From Prevotellaceae bacterium MN60 (lineage in GTDB: Bacteria; Bacteroidota; Bacteroidia; Bacteroidales; Bacteroidaceae): a stretch of 64,000 nucleotides of DNA. The stretch's first letter is position 1, and every line of letters begins with the position of its first letter. The notes below the pieces were generated by a model, which was given only the letters and a program-made list of their open reading frames with translations, did not search any database and had not been told where the DNA came from. Position numbers and translations under genes: made by a program. Below are positions 24,695 to 33,355 of this stretch, in pieces. The DNA lies in the NCBI GenBank assembly GCA_900199555.1, contig FZQZ01000002.1, positions 227,740 to 291,739 on the forward strand, in the 5' to 3' direction.

Positions 24695-24714
24695 CACGCA
24701 AAAAGGAATAAAAG

Positions 24715-25158
24715 ATGAAGAAAACCACTTTATTCGTGATGGTAGCACTCCTGACAGGATGTAGTGTGATACAAGACGATGATGACCGTGCCACCGATGT
24801 TGCTACGCAATGGGCTGAGGCATATTTCAATTGCGACTATCATGGTGCTGAGGCACTGAGCACACCTGAGAGTTATCGCTGGTTGCAGTTTGCTGCATCC
24901 AACACCACACAGCATGACCTTGACCTCCTACAGCAGCAGCCTGCTGAGGTAGAGGCTACCGACTATTTTCCTGATGCTAACGACACGATGCGTGTGGTAG
25001 AACTACGCGTGAGTCATTTTGTGAAGCCTCTCTTCTCTGATAGTGCTACCAAGCAGGTAGAAGAAGCCTTGTTCCACGCCACCGTTGTCAAGCGCAAAGG
25101 CGAATGGAAGGTTAGAATGGAAGGCCTACCGCAAAGTGAAAAGCAAAGTCACGACTAA
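24715..25158 (+). CDS. Small lipoprotein, DUF4878-like size and layout
   Basis: A 147-residue exported lipoprotein. Signal MKKTTLFVMVALLTGCS carries the lipobox LTGC at residues 13-16. The mature part is a small alpha/beta domain with ATQWAEAYFNCDYHGAEALS near its start and VVKRKGEWKVRMEG at the end, the layout of NTF2-like lipoproteins. No certain family. Its 3' end overlaps the convergent BamA/TamA-like gene by 47 bp. Confidence 0.8.
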   Translation: MKKTTLFVMVALLTGCSVIQDDDDRATDVATQWAEAYFNCDYHGAEALSTPESYRWLQFAASNTTQHDLDLLQQQPAEVEATDYFPDANDTMRVVELRVSHFVKPLFSDSATKQVEEALFHATVVKRKGEWKVRMEGLPQSEKQSHD

Positions 25159-27322
25159 ACTTCGGATGTAACAAGGGGAAATGACCTATATGGTCGTCGT
25201 AGGCAGGATTCACTGCCTTCATACCCATATCGAAGCGCACAATAAAGTAGTCGAAGTTCAAGCGTATTCCCAAACCATAGCTAGCAGCCAACTGATTCCA
25301 GAACTCTGTTAGTTCAAACTTTCCACCCGGCTGTTCCTCGTATTCACGCAGTGTCCAGATATTACCTGCGTCAAGGAACAGTGCTCCACTGAATTTCCAG
25401 AATAGCTTAGCTCGATACTCCAGATTGACATCGAGCTTCATATCACCCGTTTGGTTGATAAAGTCGATACGTCCGTCGGTACCCACAAACTTACCTGGAC
25501 CTAGCGAGCGCACACTCCATCCACGTACACTATTGGCACCACCCGAGAAGTATCGCTTTTCAAAAGGCAGGATGCGGCTATTGCCGTAAGGATAGGCTAT
25601 ACCCAATCCCACATGAAACACCAGCTGATTGTTATAGTCGAAGTTGATGTTACGCGTAAAGTCGAACGTACCTCTTGCATACTGTGCATAAGCGATATTC
25701 AAGAAGGTAGACTGCCCCTCGGCATTGGTATGGAAGTGCAATGCATTCGATGCCAGGTTGAGCAGGTTACCTGCTGTCTCCACATTCGCCTTGATAGCCC
25801 ATCGCTCGTTGTTATACGTATATCCGAAACCAATCTTCATGATGAAGAGGTTCTCGTAGTTATAGCGCAGGATAGAGTTGCGCGAAGAGGTATTCTCCAG
25901 ATACTCGTCGCTGAAGGTCTTGCTTATCCAAGGCATATAGATATAGTTCAGGTCGAGCAGGTCAACCTGATAACGATCGTGATGACGCTGGTCGTTCCAC
26001 TTATATTTCCACGCTACGGAGAACACTCGGCGATGGAACTCAGGACGATTCTGCATATCGTAGTTGGCAGAGAGCTCAGATGTAGCATTGATTCTACGAC
26101 GGAAGCTACGCGCCAAGAAAGGAGCGACAAATCGGGGGAAGGTAAGGTGCGAACCGATGCTATATTCCACATAGTTATCACTGGCATAGCCCTCCAATCC
26201 TCTAATGGCCTCGTAGGCACCACGCAGTTCGATAGAGAGATTCTCCGAACCACGGAAGATGTTACGGTTCTGGAAGGTCAGCGTAGCAGCAGCGCCTAGG
26301 TCGCCTGCCGTATTCGTTCCTTCGGGTTGGAAGGAGATGGTCGACGACTTGTTGGTGCTCAGGTTGATGTCGCAATCCAACACAGGCTTCTCTTCCGACT
26401 CGTGGAAGTTGATGCTGGTATAGCGTACGATGCCTAATCTACCAAAGTGGTTATACGTATTGCGCAGGTCGCGCGCTGAGTATGTCTGTCCTTCGGTGAG
26501 GAAAGTGTTGCGCTCCAGCACCTTTCTTCTCAGTGGTATCTCCTGCTTGTCGGCATCACCACTCAGATAGTTGATGCGTCCGATAGTATATACCTGATGA
26601 GGACGATAACCTGTGGTATTGTCGTGATAGGGATGCAACACCAGCGTGAGGTCTATCTCGTTGGTGCCCTCGATAGAGTCGGCACGATAACTGATAAAGT
26701 CTTTGTTGAAATGGTAGTAGCCTCGATTCACCAGATACTGTGTTATCTGCGAGCGCTCACGATCCAGATTGTCGGCATTAAACACCATTCCCTTTTGCAG
26801 CACACGCTGAGCAGGATTGATGCCATCCAGAATCTTAGCCACCGCACTATCCTGTATGTCGTAGTTCACACTACGCAGAAAGTAAGGAACACCCGGATGA
26901 AGCGTATATACGGCTCTCAGTTTCTTGCCTCTAACAAAGGTTGCCACATCCACGCTAGAGCGCAGATAGCCCAGATTCTGCATCTGTGATAGCAGTGACT
27001 GCATCGACTGCATGGTCAGTGCCGAGTCGTATATCACGGGTGGCTCGCCCATCGCTCTCAGCATACGGTTTACCCATTTACTGCTGTCGCGACCAGATAG
27101 CGAATAAGTCTTCAGGGGTAGTTTGGTGGTAGAAAACCAGCGTGAGTTACCTCTTTGTCGGATATACGAGCGCATATCGCTCACACTGATATAGCGTGCT
27201 GGTTGGTCGCTCTGCAACTCTACCTTGTCGAGCAAATACTCGCCATCAGGGACATACTTTGTCTCAGCGCATGATATGATGAGGAGCGCAAAAAGCGCGA
27301 AAAATACAATTCTCTTGGACAT
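25112..27322 (-). CDS. BamA/TamA-like outer-membrane protein
   Basis: A 736-residue outer-membrane protein. I choose ATG 27322 because it opens a lipoprotein-like signal, MSKRIVFFALFALLIISCAE, and lies behind a -7 element; a longer frame to 27394 would run through both divergent promoters. The N-terminal third has POTRA-like segments (for example HPGVPYFLRSVNYDI and RGYYHFNKDFISY). The rest is a 16-strand-barrel type ending with the family motif region FSGGANSVRGWSVRSLGPG, then LDAGNIWTL and a final aromatic strand. Likely function is insertion or translocation of outer-membrane or surface proteins. A Cys at the signal end suggests lipidation, seen in Bacteroidetes TamL/BamA homologues. Confidence 0.9.
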   Translation of the reverse strand: MSKRIVFFALFALLIISCAETKYVPDGEYLLDKVELQSDQPARYISVSDMRSYIRQRGNSRWFSTTKLPLKTYSLSGRDSSKWVNRMLRAMGEPPVIYDSALTMQSMQSLLSQMQNLGYLRSSVDVATFVRGKKLRAVYTLHPGVPYFLRSVNYDIQDSAVAKILDGINPAQRVLQKGMVFNADNLDRERSQITQYLVNRGYYHFNKDFISYRADSIEGTNEIDLTLVLHPYHDNTTGYRPHQVYTIGRINYLSGDADKQEIPLRRKVLERNTFLTEGQTYSARDLRNTYNHFGRLGIVRYTSINFHESEEKPVLDCDINLSTNKSSTISFQPEGTNTAGDLGAAATLTFQNRNIFRGSENLSIELRGAYEAIRGLEGYASDNYVEYSIGSHLTFPRFVAPFLARSFRRRINATSELSANYDMQNRPEFHRRVFSVAWKYKWNDQRHHDRYQVDLLDLNYIYMPWISKTFSDEYLENTSSRNSILRYNYENLFIMKIGFGYTYNNERWAIKANVETAGNLLNLASNALHFHTNAEGQSTFLNIAYAQYARGTFDFTRNINFDYNNQLVFHVGLGIAYPYGNSRILPFEKRYFSGGANSVRGWSVRSLGPGKFVGTDGRIDFINQTGDMKLDVNLEYRAKLFWKFSGALFLDAGNIWTLREYEEQPGGKFELTEFWNQLAASYGLGIRLNFDYFIVRFDMGMKAVNPAYDDHIGHFPLLHPKFSRDFAFHFAVGLPF

Positions 27323-27329
27323 ACGAGTG

Positions 27330-27358
27330 CAAAGATAGGAATAATTTTCGTAACTTTG
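27330..27358. promoter_or_regulatory. Divergent -7 elements
   Basis: TATCTTTG on the minus strand (27330-27337) for the BamA/TamA-like gene and TAACTTTG on the plus strand (27351-27358) for the RNA methyltransferase, only 13 bp apart. Confidence 0.65.
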
Positions 27359-27376
27359 CACCCAAATAAGAAAAAT

Positions 27377-28093
27377 ATGCTGTCGAAGAATCAAATCAAG
27401 TTAGTACGCTCGTTGGAGCTGAAGAAAAACCGTAAGAAGGAAGGACTCTTTGTGGCCGAAGGTCCTAAGGTTGTGGGCGACTTGCTCAAGGCTGGCTATC
27501 ATGCTCGGATGCTCTTTTCTACCACCGAGCGCCCCGACGCTACCCTGATTACCGATGACGAACTTCACAAGCTCAGCTTCTTGCAGCATCCGCAAGAGGT
27601 CGTAGCAGTGTTTGAGATACCCCAAACGTCAAACATCAATCTTCAGACGTCAAACTTATCGCTTGCTCTCGACGGCATTCAAGACCCCGGCAATCTGGGC
27701 ACCATCATTCGCATTGCCGACTGGTTTGGTATCTGTGCCATCTATTGCTCGTTAGATACTGCCGATGTCTATAATCCCAAGGTGGTACAAGCCACGATGG
27801 GTAGCATCGCGCACGTACCTATTATATATACCGACCTGCATGAGCTATTGTCGCATGCCGACTGCCCCATCTATGGCACCCTACTCGATGGCAACGACAT
27901 CTACCAGCAGGAGCTCTCGCCCAAAGGCATTATTGTAATGGGCAACGAGGGTAATGGCATCTCTGCACCTATCCGCAAGTTGATTACTCACAAGTTGCTT
28001 ATTCCCAACTTCAATCCCAACAGTACCACAGCAGAGAGCCTCAATGTAGCAATTGCCACTGCTATTACTTGCTCAGAATTCCGTCGCAGATAG
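27377..28093 (+). CDS. SpoU/TrmH-family RNA methyltransferase
   Basis: A 238-residue SPOUT methyltransferase that 2'-O-methylates rRNA or tRNA. The N-terminal substrate domain has RSLELKKNRKKEGLFVAEGP. The knotted C-terminal domain has the three motifs LALDGIQDPGNLGTIIRIAD, IIVMGNEGNGIS and LNVAIATAI. Between them the linker QTSNINLQTSNLS is encoded by a 7-bp DNA array (27627-27661). Start ATG 27377 is chosen; an upstream TTG frame runs into the -7 element. Its end overlaps the convergent maf gene by 29 bp. Confidence 0.93.
   Translation: MLSKNQIKLVRSLELKKNRKKEGLFVAEGPKVVGDLLKAGYHARMLFSTTERPDATLITDDELHKLSFLQHPQEVVAVFEIPQTSNINLQTSNLSLALDGIQDPGNLGTIIRIADWFGICAIYCSLDTADVYNPKVVQATMGSIAHVPIIYTDLHELLSHADCPIYGTLLDGNDIYQQELSPKGIIVMGNEGNGISAPIRKLITHKLLIPNFNPNSTTAESLNVAIATAITCSEFRRR
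27627..27661 (+). repeat. Heptanucleotide array inside the RNA methyltransferase gene
   Basis: CGTCAAA, CATCAAT, CTTCAGA, CGTCAAA, CTTATCG: period 7, in the linker between the two protein domains. Confidence 0.8.
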
Positions 28094-28658
28094 AAAATTC
28101 CTTCATTGCTTCGTATATACGCTGTACGGGCAGTCCCATCACGTTGAAGTAGCTACCTTCCAGACGTGTCACGCCTACATAGCCTATCCACTCTTGTATG
28201 CCGTAGGCACCTGCCTTATCCATTGGTTTATAGGTATCTACGTAGTAGTCTATCTCGTTGTCTGATAGAGTCTTAAATGTTACGTTGCTCACCACAGAGA
28301 AGTGTTTCTGTAGTTCTTTGGTGGTCAGCACCACACCCGTCACCACCTGATGCGTCTTACCACTCAAGGCATGTAGCATGCAGCGAGCCTCCTCTGCATC
28401 CTTGGGCTTTCCCAGCACTTTGTCATCGAGCACTACGATGGTATCGGCAGTGATGATTAGCTCATCGTCAGCCATCGTTTCTCGGTATGCCTTAGCCTTC
28501 TTTTGTGCGATATATTCGGCTATCTCCATAGTAGGCAGTGTTTCGGGATAGCTCTCGTCGATGCCAGGAATGATGCGCACCTCAAACTGTACGTCCAGTC
28601 CTGCCAGTAGTTCCTTTCTTCTAGGCGAATTGCTCGCCAAAATAATCTTATATTTCAT
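28065..28658 (-). CDS. Maf-family nucleotide pyrophosphatase
   Basis: A 197-residue Maf/YhdE-type protein that hydrolyses non-canonical or house-cleaning nucleoside triphosphates such as dTTP/UTP. Motifs are ILASNSPRRKELL at the N-terminus, DTIVVLDDKVLGKPKDAEEA with the catalytic Asp, and YGIQEWIGYVGVTRLEGSYFNVMGLP. I choose ATG 28658; the next in-frame ATG upstream (28661) and the further upstream frame lie within a heptamer array, so the start is uncertain by a codon or more. It ends the nitroreductase/DUF2520/KdsC/Maf operon. Confidence 0.93.
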   Translation of the reverse strand: MKYKIILASNSPRRKELLAGLDVQFEVRIIPGIDESYPETLPTMEIAEYIAQKKAKAYRETMADDELIITADTIVVLDDKVLGKPKDAEEARCMLHALSGKTHQVVTGVVLTTKELQKHFSVVSNVTFKTLSDNEIDYYVDTYKPMDKAGAYGIQEWIGYVGVTRLEGSYFNVMGLPVQRIYEAMKEFSICDGILSK

Positions 28659-28659
28659 C

Positions 28660-28687
28660 ATTGACCATTGACCATTGAACATTAATC
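28660..28687 (-). repeat. Heptanucleotide array at the maf start
   Basis: ATTGACC, ATTGACC, ATTGAAC, ATTAATC on the plus strand. On the coding strand it gives the ribosome-binding region and candidate start codons of maf. Confidence 0.9.
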
Positions 28688-28714
28688 ATTTTTCCACTCA
28701 CCATTCACCAACAC

Positions 28715-29233
28715 TTACCATCCAAAAGCTTTCTCGTCTTTCAGCCACTTGTCTTGTGCACGCAGTGTCTGTTCGATGACGTCACGACCACAGCCATAGC
28801 CACCATTGTGCTGAGAGACGTAGCAGCTGAGCTCTTTTACCTCTTGACAAGCATCAGCAGGACATACCGGACAACCCACACGGCGCATCACCTCCAGGTC
28901 GGGTACATCGTCGCCCATAAACATCACCTCTTCGTCTTCAAAACCATATTTAGCCTTGAACTCCTCATACACCTTTATCTTTACTGCGGCACCCAGAAAG
29001 ATATCCTCCATGCCCAGCCCCTCGTAGCGCTTGCGCACGGCCTCTATCTTGCATCCCGAGATGATGGCAACGTGTAGTCCCATCTTGATGGCCAACTGGA
29101 TAGCATATCCATCTTTGATGTTCACCGTGCGCAGTGGAGTACCATCTACGCCTAGCGATATGGTTTCTGCAGAGAGTACGCCATCTAGGTCGAACACGAT
29201 GGCACGTATCTTCTGTAAATCGTAGTTTATCAT
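28715..29233 (-). CDS. kdsC: KdsC-type HAD phosphatase
   Basis: A 172-residue HAD-superfamily phosphatase matching KDO-8-phosphate phosphatase, which supplies KDO for lipid A core. Motif I is VFDLDGVLSAETI (DxDGVL, here DLDGVL), motif II VAIISGCKIEAV, and motif III MFMGDDVPDLEVM. Compact length without a cap domain is typical of the KdsC tetramers. It lies 6 bp from the DUF2520 gene and upstream of maf. Other members of this HAD group act on NeuNAc phosphate, so the sugar is not certain. Confidence 0.9.
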   Translation of the reverse strand: MINYDLQKIRAIVFDLDGVLSAETISLGVDGTPLRTVNIKDGYAIQLAIKMGLHVAIISGCKIEAVRKRYEGLGMEDIFLGAAVKIKVYEEFKAKYGFEDEEVMFMGDDVPDLEVMRRVGCPVCPADACQEVKELSCYVSQHNGGYGCGRDVIEQTLRAQDKWLKDEKAFGW

Positions 29234-29239
29234 ATCTAT

Positions 29240-29989
29240 TTAAGCTTTTTCTTGTATACTTTCTGACATCAGGTTGTAGATAGCCTGCATACGACTGTCG
29301 AGCAGTGCAGCCTGTGCTGCCATCACGTTCTTGTCGCCACGGATGGCAGGTCCTGTTTGTGCCTCTTTGGGGTGTAGCTCATGCACCTTGCGTACCGTCT
29401 CGTCCACCAGTGGCAGCATCACATCGAAAGGCAGCCCCTTCTTCTCCAGCACCTCTGCAGCCAGCGTATAACAGTGGTTGGCAAAGTTGCAGGCGAACAC
29501 CGCTGCCAGATGCAGGTATTTGCGGTCATCGCTGCTCAACTCATACACATGCTCAGAAATGCTCTCCGCCAGTTGACGTATCCTTGCGTCGGCACCCTCA
29601 ATAAAGAGAGGTATCGCGCGGAAGTCCACCTCACGCTCCATTGAGAATGTTTGCATGGGATAGAACACGCCGCCATTCTCTGTATAGCCATCAAACACGC
29701 TCAATGGCATTGAACCTGCGGTATGGAGGAAGAGAGAGCCCTCCCTACCCTTCGTCGCCTTGGCGATGACCTCCTGTAGGGCGCTATCCTTCACTGCGAT
29801 GATGTATGCGTCAGCATCGGTGGGCAACACGCTGATATCGTTGACAGGGAAACTGTCAACAACACGGGCGAGGCGCTGAGCGCTCTCTATCGTTCGACTC
29901 CACACGGCATCTATCTTATGCCCATTCTTATGCAGGGCTTTGGCCATGTGTGTAGCCACCCTTCCTGCTCCTAATATTACTATGCGCAT
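29240..29989 (-). CDS. DUF2520 Rossmann-fold protein
   Basis: A 249-residue protein with an N-terminal NAD(P)-binding motif, MRIVILGAGRVATHMAKAL, related to pyrroline-5-carboxylate reductase and 6-phosphogluconate dehydrogenases, and the C-terminal DUF2520 helical domain (LAAVFACNFANHCYTLAAEV). ATG 29989 is chosen: it overlaps the nitroreductase stop by one base (TAATG), whereas a longer frame from 30019 overlaps that gene further. Substrate is unknown. Confidence 0.9.
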   Translation of the reverse strand: MRIVILGAGRVATHMAKALHKNGHKIDAVWSRTIESAQRLARVVDSFPVNDISVLPTDADAYIIAVKDSALQEVIAKATKGREGSLFLHTAGSMPLSVFDGYTENGGVFYPMQTFSMEREVDFRAIPLFIEGADARIRQLAESISEHVYELSSDDRKYLHLAAVFACNFANHCYTLAAEVLEKKGLPFDVMLPLVDETVRKVHELHPKEAQTGPAIRGDKNVMAAQAALLDSRMQAIYNLMSESIQEKA

Positions 29990-30522
29990 TAATACTTCTC
30001 CAAATGTACGTTTTCCCACTTCAGCTTATCCTCGTTCTGTGGTTTACGCTCGTCCGCCTTATGTCCTACGGCGATGACGCAGAGACAGGAGAGGTTTTCA
30101 GGAATATCCAGCACGCCACGTATCACGGTATCGGCAGAGGTACCGTCAGAGAGGCCGCGACCACGCATCTGCACCCAGCAGGAGCCCAGTCCCAGCTCTT
30201 CCACCTGATACTGCATCGAGATAGCTGCGATAGAGCCGTCCTCCACCCAACAGTCGTTCTGCATGGGGTCGCCCAGCACCACGATGGCCAGTGCTGCATC
30301 CTTGATGAGCTGTCCACCTAGATTCTTGGCATCGCTCAGTTTCTCCAGGTCGGTCTTATCGTCTACCACAACAAACTGCCATGCTCTCTGTCCTTTCGAT
30401 GTAGGAGCCATCAATCCAGCTCTCAGTATCAATTTCACGTCCTCTGCGCTCACCTCTTCGCCCGTAAACTTACGGTGTGAACGTCGCTGCTGTACTAAAT
30501 CCTTAAAGTCCATAGTTCTCAT
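29989..30522 (-). CDS. Nitroreductase-family flavoprotein
   Basis: A 177-residue FMN-dependent nitroreductase. The FMN phosphate site is RRSHRKFTGEEV at the N-terminus; MAPTSKGQRAWQFVVVDD, GLGSCWVQMRG and the C-terminal AVGHKADERKP are family marks. It probably reduces nitro compounds, quinones or enones with NAD(P)H. It heads the operon with DUF2520, KdsC and Maf, behind a -7 element at 30534-30541. A start three codons later (MDFKD) is equally possible. Confidence 0.92.
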   Translation of the reverse strand: MRTMDFKDLVQQRRSHRKFTGEEVSAEDVKLILRAGLMAPTSKGQRAWQFVVVDDKTDLEKLSDAKNLGGQLIKDAALAIVVLGDPMQNDCWVEDGSIAAISMQYQVEELGLGSCWVQMRGRGLSDGTSADTVIRGVLDIPENLSCLCVIAVGHKADERKPQNEDKLKWENVHLEKY

Positions 30523-30533
30523 ATTTTATCCTG

Positions 30534-30541
30534 CAAAGATA
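30534..30541 (-). promoter_or_regulatory. -7 element for the nitroreductase operon
   Basis: TATCTTTG on the minus strand, 12 bp upstream of the start at 30522. Confidence 0.6.
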
Positions 30542-30631
30542 ATGCAAAGCGAACGAAATACCAAATATATTTGAGTATTTCTGAAGAGCAGCTTATTTTC
30601 GACGAAGTCAAAGATACGAAGAAGCGAGCGA

Positions 30632-30677
30632 AAAACAAAAAAAACGGATTCTCCGCCCAAAGGTACAGAAAATCCGT
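30632..30677 (-). terminator. Intrinsic terminator after the cytidylate-kinase-like gene
   Basis: On the minus strand ACGGATT pairs with AATCCGT around a 20-nt loop and is followed by a long T run. It lies 22 bp downstream of the stop at 30699. Confidence 0.75.
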
Positions 30678-30698
30678 TGTGTATAAGTGATGCGTTTA

Positions 30699-31334
30699 TT
30701 ATCCAATAAACTTCATAATGATTTCCACGATTTCATCCTCCGTCTTACCATCAGCAGAGATGACGAGGTCATAGTTGCGAGTATCATAGCGCGATGTGCC
30801 AGTACACCTCTTGACGTAGTTTTCGCGCATCTTGTCCACCTTCTCTATTGTCTTGCGAGCCTCCTCTTCTGTCATATTCTGTTTGTGCATGAGACGCTGG
30901 ATGCGATGTGCCATAGAGGCCTGAATAAAGATGCTCACGTGGTTGGGGTGGTCGCGAAAGATAAAGAAGCCACTACGACCAGCCACTACGCAGGATTTCT
31001 CGTTGGCAAGATTCTGCAGTATCAGTGTCTCAGTCTGGAATATCTCGTCTGTAGTCAGCGTATCTTCCCTGCTACCTTTCTGTGGCAGATAGTAATTGGA
31101 GCCCATTCCGGAACCAACACCAAGGAAACGCACTACATCATCCCACCAGATGTGTTTGTCGCCCTTCAACTTTTCTATTTTCTCTACGGTGAGGTCATAC
31201 TCCTGTTGCAGCGCCTGGATAAGTGCTTTGTCATAGTAAGGCACACCCAACTTCTCTGCCAACTTGCGACCTACGGTGCGTCCGCCGCTACCCAGTTCAC
31301 GATTAATCGTGATAACAAAATTCTCGTTTTTCAT
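30699..31334 (-). CDS. Cytidylate-kinase-like family protein
   Basis: A 211-residue P-loop kinase of the cytidylate kinase-like family. The P-loop is TINRELGSGGRTVGRKLAEK. A lid/base region includes VAGRSGFFIFRDHPNHVSI and later RCTGTSRYDTRNYDLVI. This family differs from CMK and often carries a variant P-loop; substrates are unproven. It follows the endonuclease gene by 21 bp and ends at a terminator. Confidence 0.88.
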   Translation of the reverse strand: MKNENFVITINRELGSGGRTVGRKLAEKLGVPYYDKALIQALQQEYDLTVEKIEKLKGDKHIWWDDVVRFLGVGSGMGSNYYLPQKGSREDTLTTDEIFQTETLILQNLANEKSCVVAGRSGFFIFRDHPNHVSIFIQASMAHRIQRLMHKQNMTEEEARKTIEKVDKMRENYVKRCTGTSRYDTRNYDLVISADGKTEDEIVEIIMKFIG

Positions 31335-31355
31335 ATTCTTTCAGTTTTAGGTTAT

Positions 31356-32945
31356 TTATTTCTTCACCATCTTGCGCCCGTTCTTGACATAGATGCCACC
31401 GCGCAGCTGCTTCTCATCCATCTGTACACCCATGAGGTTGTAGATGCGCTGGTCGTCAGAGCGCTCTGTACCTATCTGCTTGATGCCATCCGAGGGAGCC
31501 ACCGTCACCTTGATGTTAGAGAGGCTCAGATAGTAGTATTTGCTTACGCCACCCGCCTTGGTAGAGCTGACGTAGTTAGAGGCAAAGCTCACCTCATTGC
31601 TCTCACCCGTCCATACGCCATCGTTGAGCTCACCCTCAGAGGCCACCAGCGTCTTGTTGTCGTGGTTGCCACCACTAACGGTCAGTTCCACCTTCGTAAT
31701 CTTTTCGGGCGATGTCAGCGTCAGCGTATTGTAGTTGTAGAGGCGTATCTCCGCATCGTCGGCATATAAGTATTTGCCTTCCATGCCATAATTAAAGGAG
31801 AAGAGGATGCCACACTGCTCAAAGGTAACAGGCGTACGTGTCCAGTAGTCGCGGAAGTTGTCTGTATCGCTCCAGTCCACATGAAAGGCAGTTTTGTTCA
31901 ATGCCGTTTCGCAATCCATTGCCATAGCGCATTCGCCTGGCTCACCACCATAGTCAAATTCTACCTCTTTCTTGTCGCCCCAGATATAGTCCTCCAGTCC
32001 GGGATAATCTACAAAGGGGTTGCGATTGCCTTGCATCTGCCAGATGGTGTTGTTGCGGTCTATCTCCTTCTGACTAACGGGATCCTCTTTCGACCACCTC
32101 ATCAGCATCTCAAAGGCCCAAGGTGCAAAGGGCTGGTAGGGATCATCGTCGCCAGCGTCAAACATATCGCTGCTCCATGTACCACAATGGTTACCCGACT
32201 GGTAGAACAGCTCTCCCGTCTTCCTGTGACCATCGTCGCGGATAGGCATCCATGAGAGGTAGTGAGGCTCATAGCAGGTCACCATATAGAAATAGATGCG
32301 TGCCAGGTCACCCTTATACTCGTCGTTAGGCTCATATACGCGTTTCTTTGCGTAGTCTTCCACCTGTTCTTTCCATCCTGGTGTAGAGCATCCGCCCTGC
32401 TTGCTCTTCTTGCTAAAGCCACCCTTCGACTGCCAATCCACCTGCGCAGGGTCGTCAATCTCGCCATAGCAAAGGTCGTTGCGGTTATTGTTGCATACAG
32501 CATCGGTAGGTATCACATGCACCAAATCAGAATACATCGGGCGCACATCAGCATAGGTCTTGGTGCCACTGGCGGGAGCATCCGTAGGGTTAAACCACTT
32601 CTTCACCATCGAGTGCTCGCGCTGAATACCCTTCACGCCTTCTGTATTACCAGCCCCCGTACCGTGGGGATAGGTATAGAGTGGATAGCGTGAGAAGTTG
32701 GAGTACATATCCCAGATGACGTCCTTCCCATCAATGGTTCTCTTATCAGAGGTGTTGTAGGCATTCCACAGAGAGTCGTAGTCCACCACGCTGGGGTTCT
32801 TGATGATGTCGAACATCGCCGCCTTCAGTTCGCGTCCTTTCTTACCATTAGCCTTCTGGTAGTAAGCTCCAGTCTCAGCAGGCTGCGCCCACAAAGCGAT
32901 GGCAACAACGAGCATACATACGATAGTGAGAAGTCTTGTTTTCAT
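31356..32945 (-). CDS. Secreted endonuclease I family protein
   Basis: A 529-residue exported nuclease. Signal peptide residues 1-20 (MKTRLLTIVCMLVVAIALWA). The endonuclease I domain covers about 25-330: GVKGIQREHSMVKKWF holds the catalytic His region, DLVHVIPTDAVCNNNRND matches the conserved D-LH-P-D...N..R segment, and GDLARIYFYMVTCY is the metal-ligand region (Asn/Glu in relatives). A beta-rich domain follows, and the end reads RIYNLMGVQMDEKQLRGGIY followed by VKNGRK, the short tail of Bacteroidetes secreted proteins. Likely role: degrading extracellular DNA or RNA for nutrients. Confidence 0.92.
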   Translation of the reverse strand: MKTRLLTIVCMLVVAIALWAQPAETGAYYQKANGKKGRELKAAMFDIIKNPSVVDYDSLWNAYNTSDKRTIDGKDVIWDMYSNFSRYPLYTYPHGTGAGNTEGVKGIQREHSMVKKWFNPTDAPASGTKTYADVRPMYSDLVHVIPTDAVCNNNRNDLCYGEIDDPAQVDWQSKGGFSKKSKQGGCSTPGWKEQVEDYAKKRVYEPNDEYKGDLARIYFYMVTCYEPHYLSWMPIRDDGHRKTGELFYQSGNHCGTWSSDMFDAGDDDPYQPFAPWAFEMLMRWSKEDPVSQKEIDRNNTIWQMQGNRNPFVDYPGLEDYIWGDKKEVEFDYGGEPGECAMAMDCETALNKTAFHVDWSDTDNFRDYWTRTPVTFEQCGILFSFNYGMEGKYLYADDAEIRLYNYNTLTLTSPEKITKVELTVSGGNHDNKTLVASEGELNDGVWTGESNEVSFASNYVSSTKAGGVSKYYYLSLSNIKVTVAPSDGIKQIGTERSDDQRIYNLMGVQMDEKQLRGGIYVKNGRKMVKK

Positions 32946-32972
32946 AATTATTATTGTTGCAGGTTTCTGCTA

Positions 32973-32980
32973 CAAAGGTA
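32973..32980 (-). promoter_or_regulatory. -7 element for the endonuclease I operon
   Basis: TACCTTTG on the minus strand, 28 bp before the start at 32945. Confidence 0.6.
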
Positions 32981-33096
32981 CGAAAAAGTGAGGAATTTAC
33001 CAAATAATCTATGCAAATAATCTACCCTCCCCTCGTATATACGTATCCGTAAGACAACTACCCACGTTAATTACGGAAAACGGCATCTAATTATAA

Positions 33097-33226
33097 ATCA
33101 GCCTAACACAAATTTATATCAGACTGATTTACGATACGTACCAGTCTGTCTTGGGATGCGTATCAGCCTGTCTCATGTGCGTATCAGCCTAATTAATGAC
33201 GCGTGTCAGACTGACCTGCAAGCACA
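33097..33226 (+). repeat. Six degenerate 21-22-bp units, ATCAGNCT type
   Basis: Starts at 33097, 33118, 33140, 33162, 33183 and 33205 (spacing 21, 22, 22, 21, 22). Each begins ATCAGCCT, ATCAGACT, ACCAGTCT or GTCAGACT and most end in GCGT or ACGT. The rest of 32946-33355 has no gene. Confidence 0.8.
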
Positions 33227-33234
33227 CAAAATTA

Positions 33235-33267
33235 AGAAAGAAGCACCCATTACAGGTGCTTCTTTCT
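33235..33267 (-). terminator. Terminator downstream of the fimbrillin gene
   Basis: A perfect 13-bp stem, AGAAAGAAGCACC with GGTGCTTCTTTCT, around a 7-nt loop. It lies 88 bp after the stop of the minus-strand fimbrillin gene. Confidence 0.75.
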
Positions 33268-33355
33268 CGAATATGTTGTTATCCTTTCCTCTCTTTATTC
33301 TATCCTTTCCTCGTATCTCTCAATTTTTCATTCTATCTTTATCTAAAGGCTATTA

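Noticed and set aside
25112..27394. Longer start for the BamA/TamA-like protein
   Set aside because: The extra 24 codons lie across two divergent promoters; ATG 27322 gives a normal signal sequence.
30687..31769. A 360-codon plus-strand frame
   Set aside because: It runs antisense across the cytidylate-kinase-like and endonuclease genes, whose motifs are clear on the minus strand.
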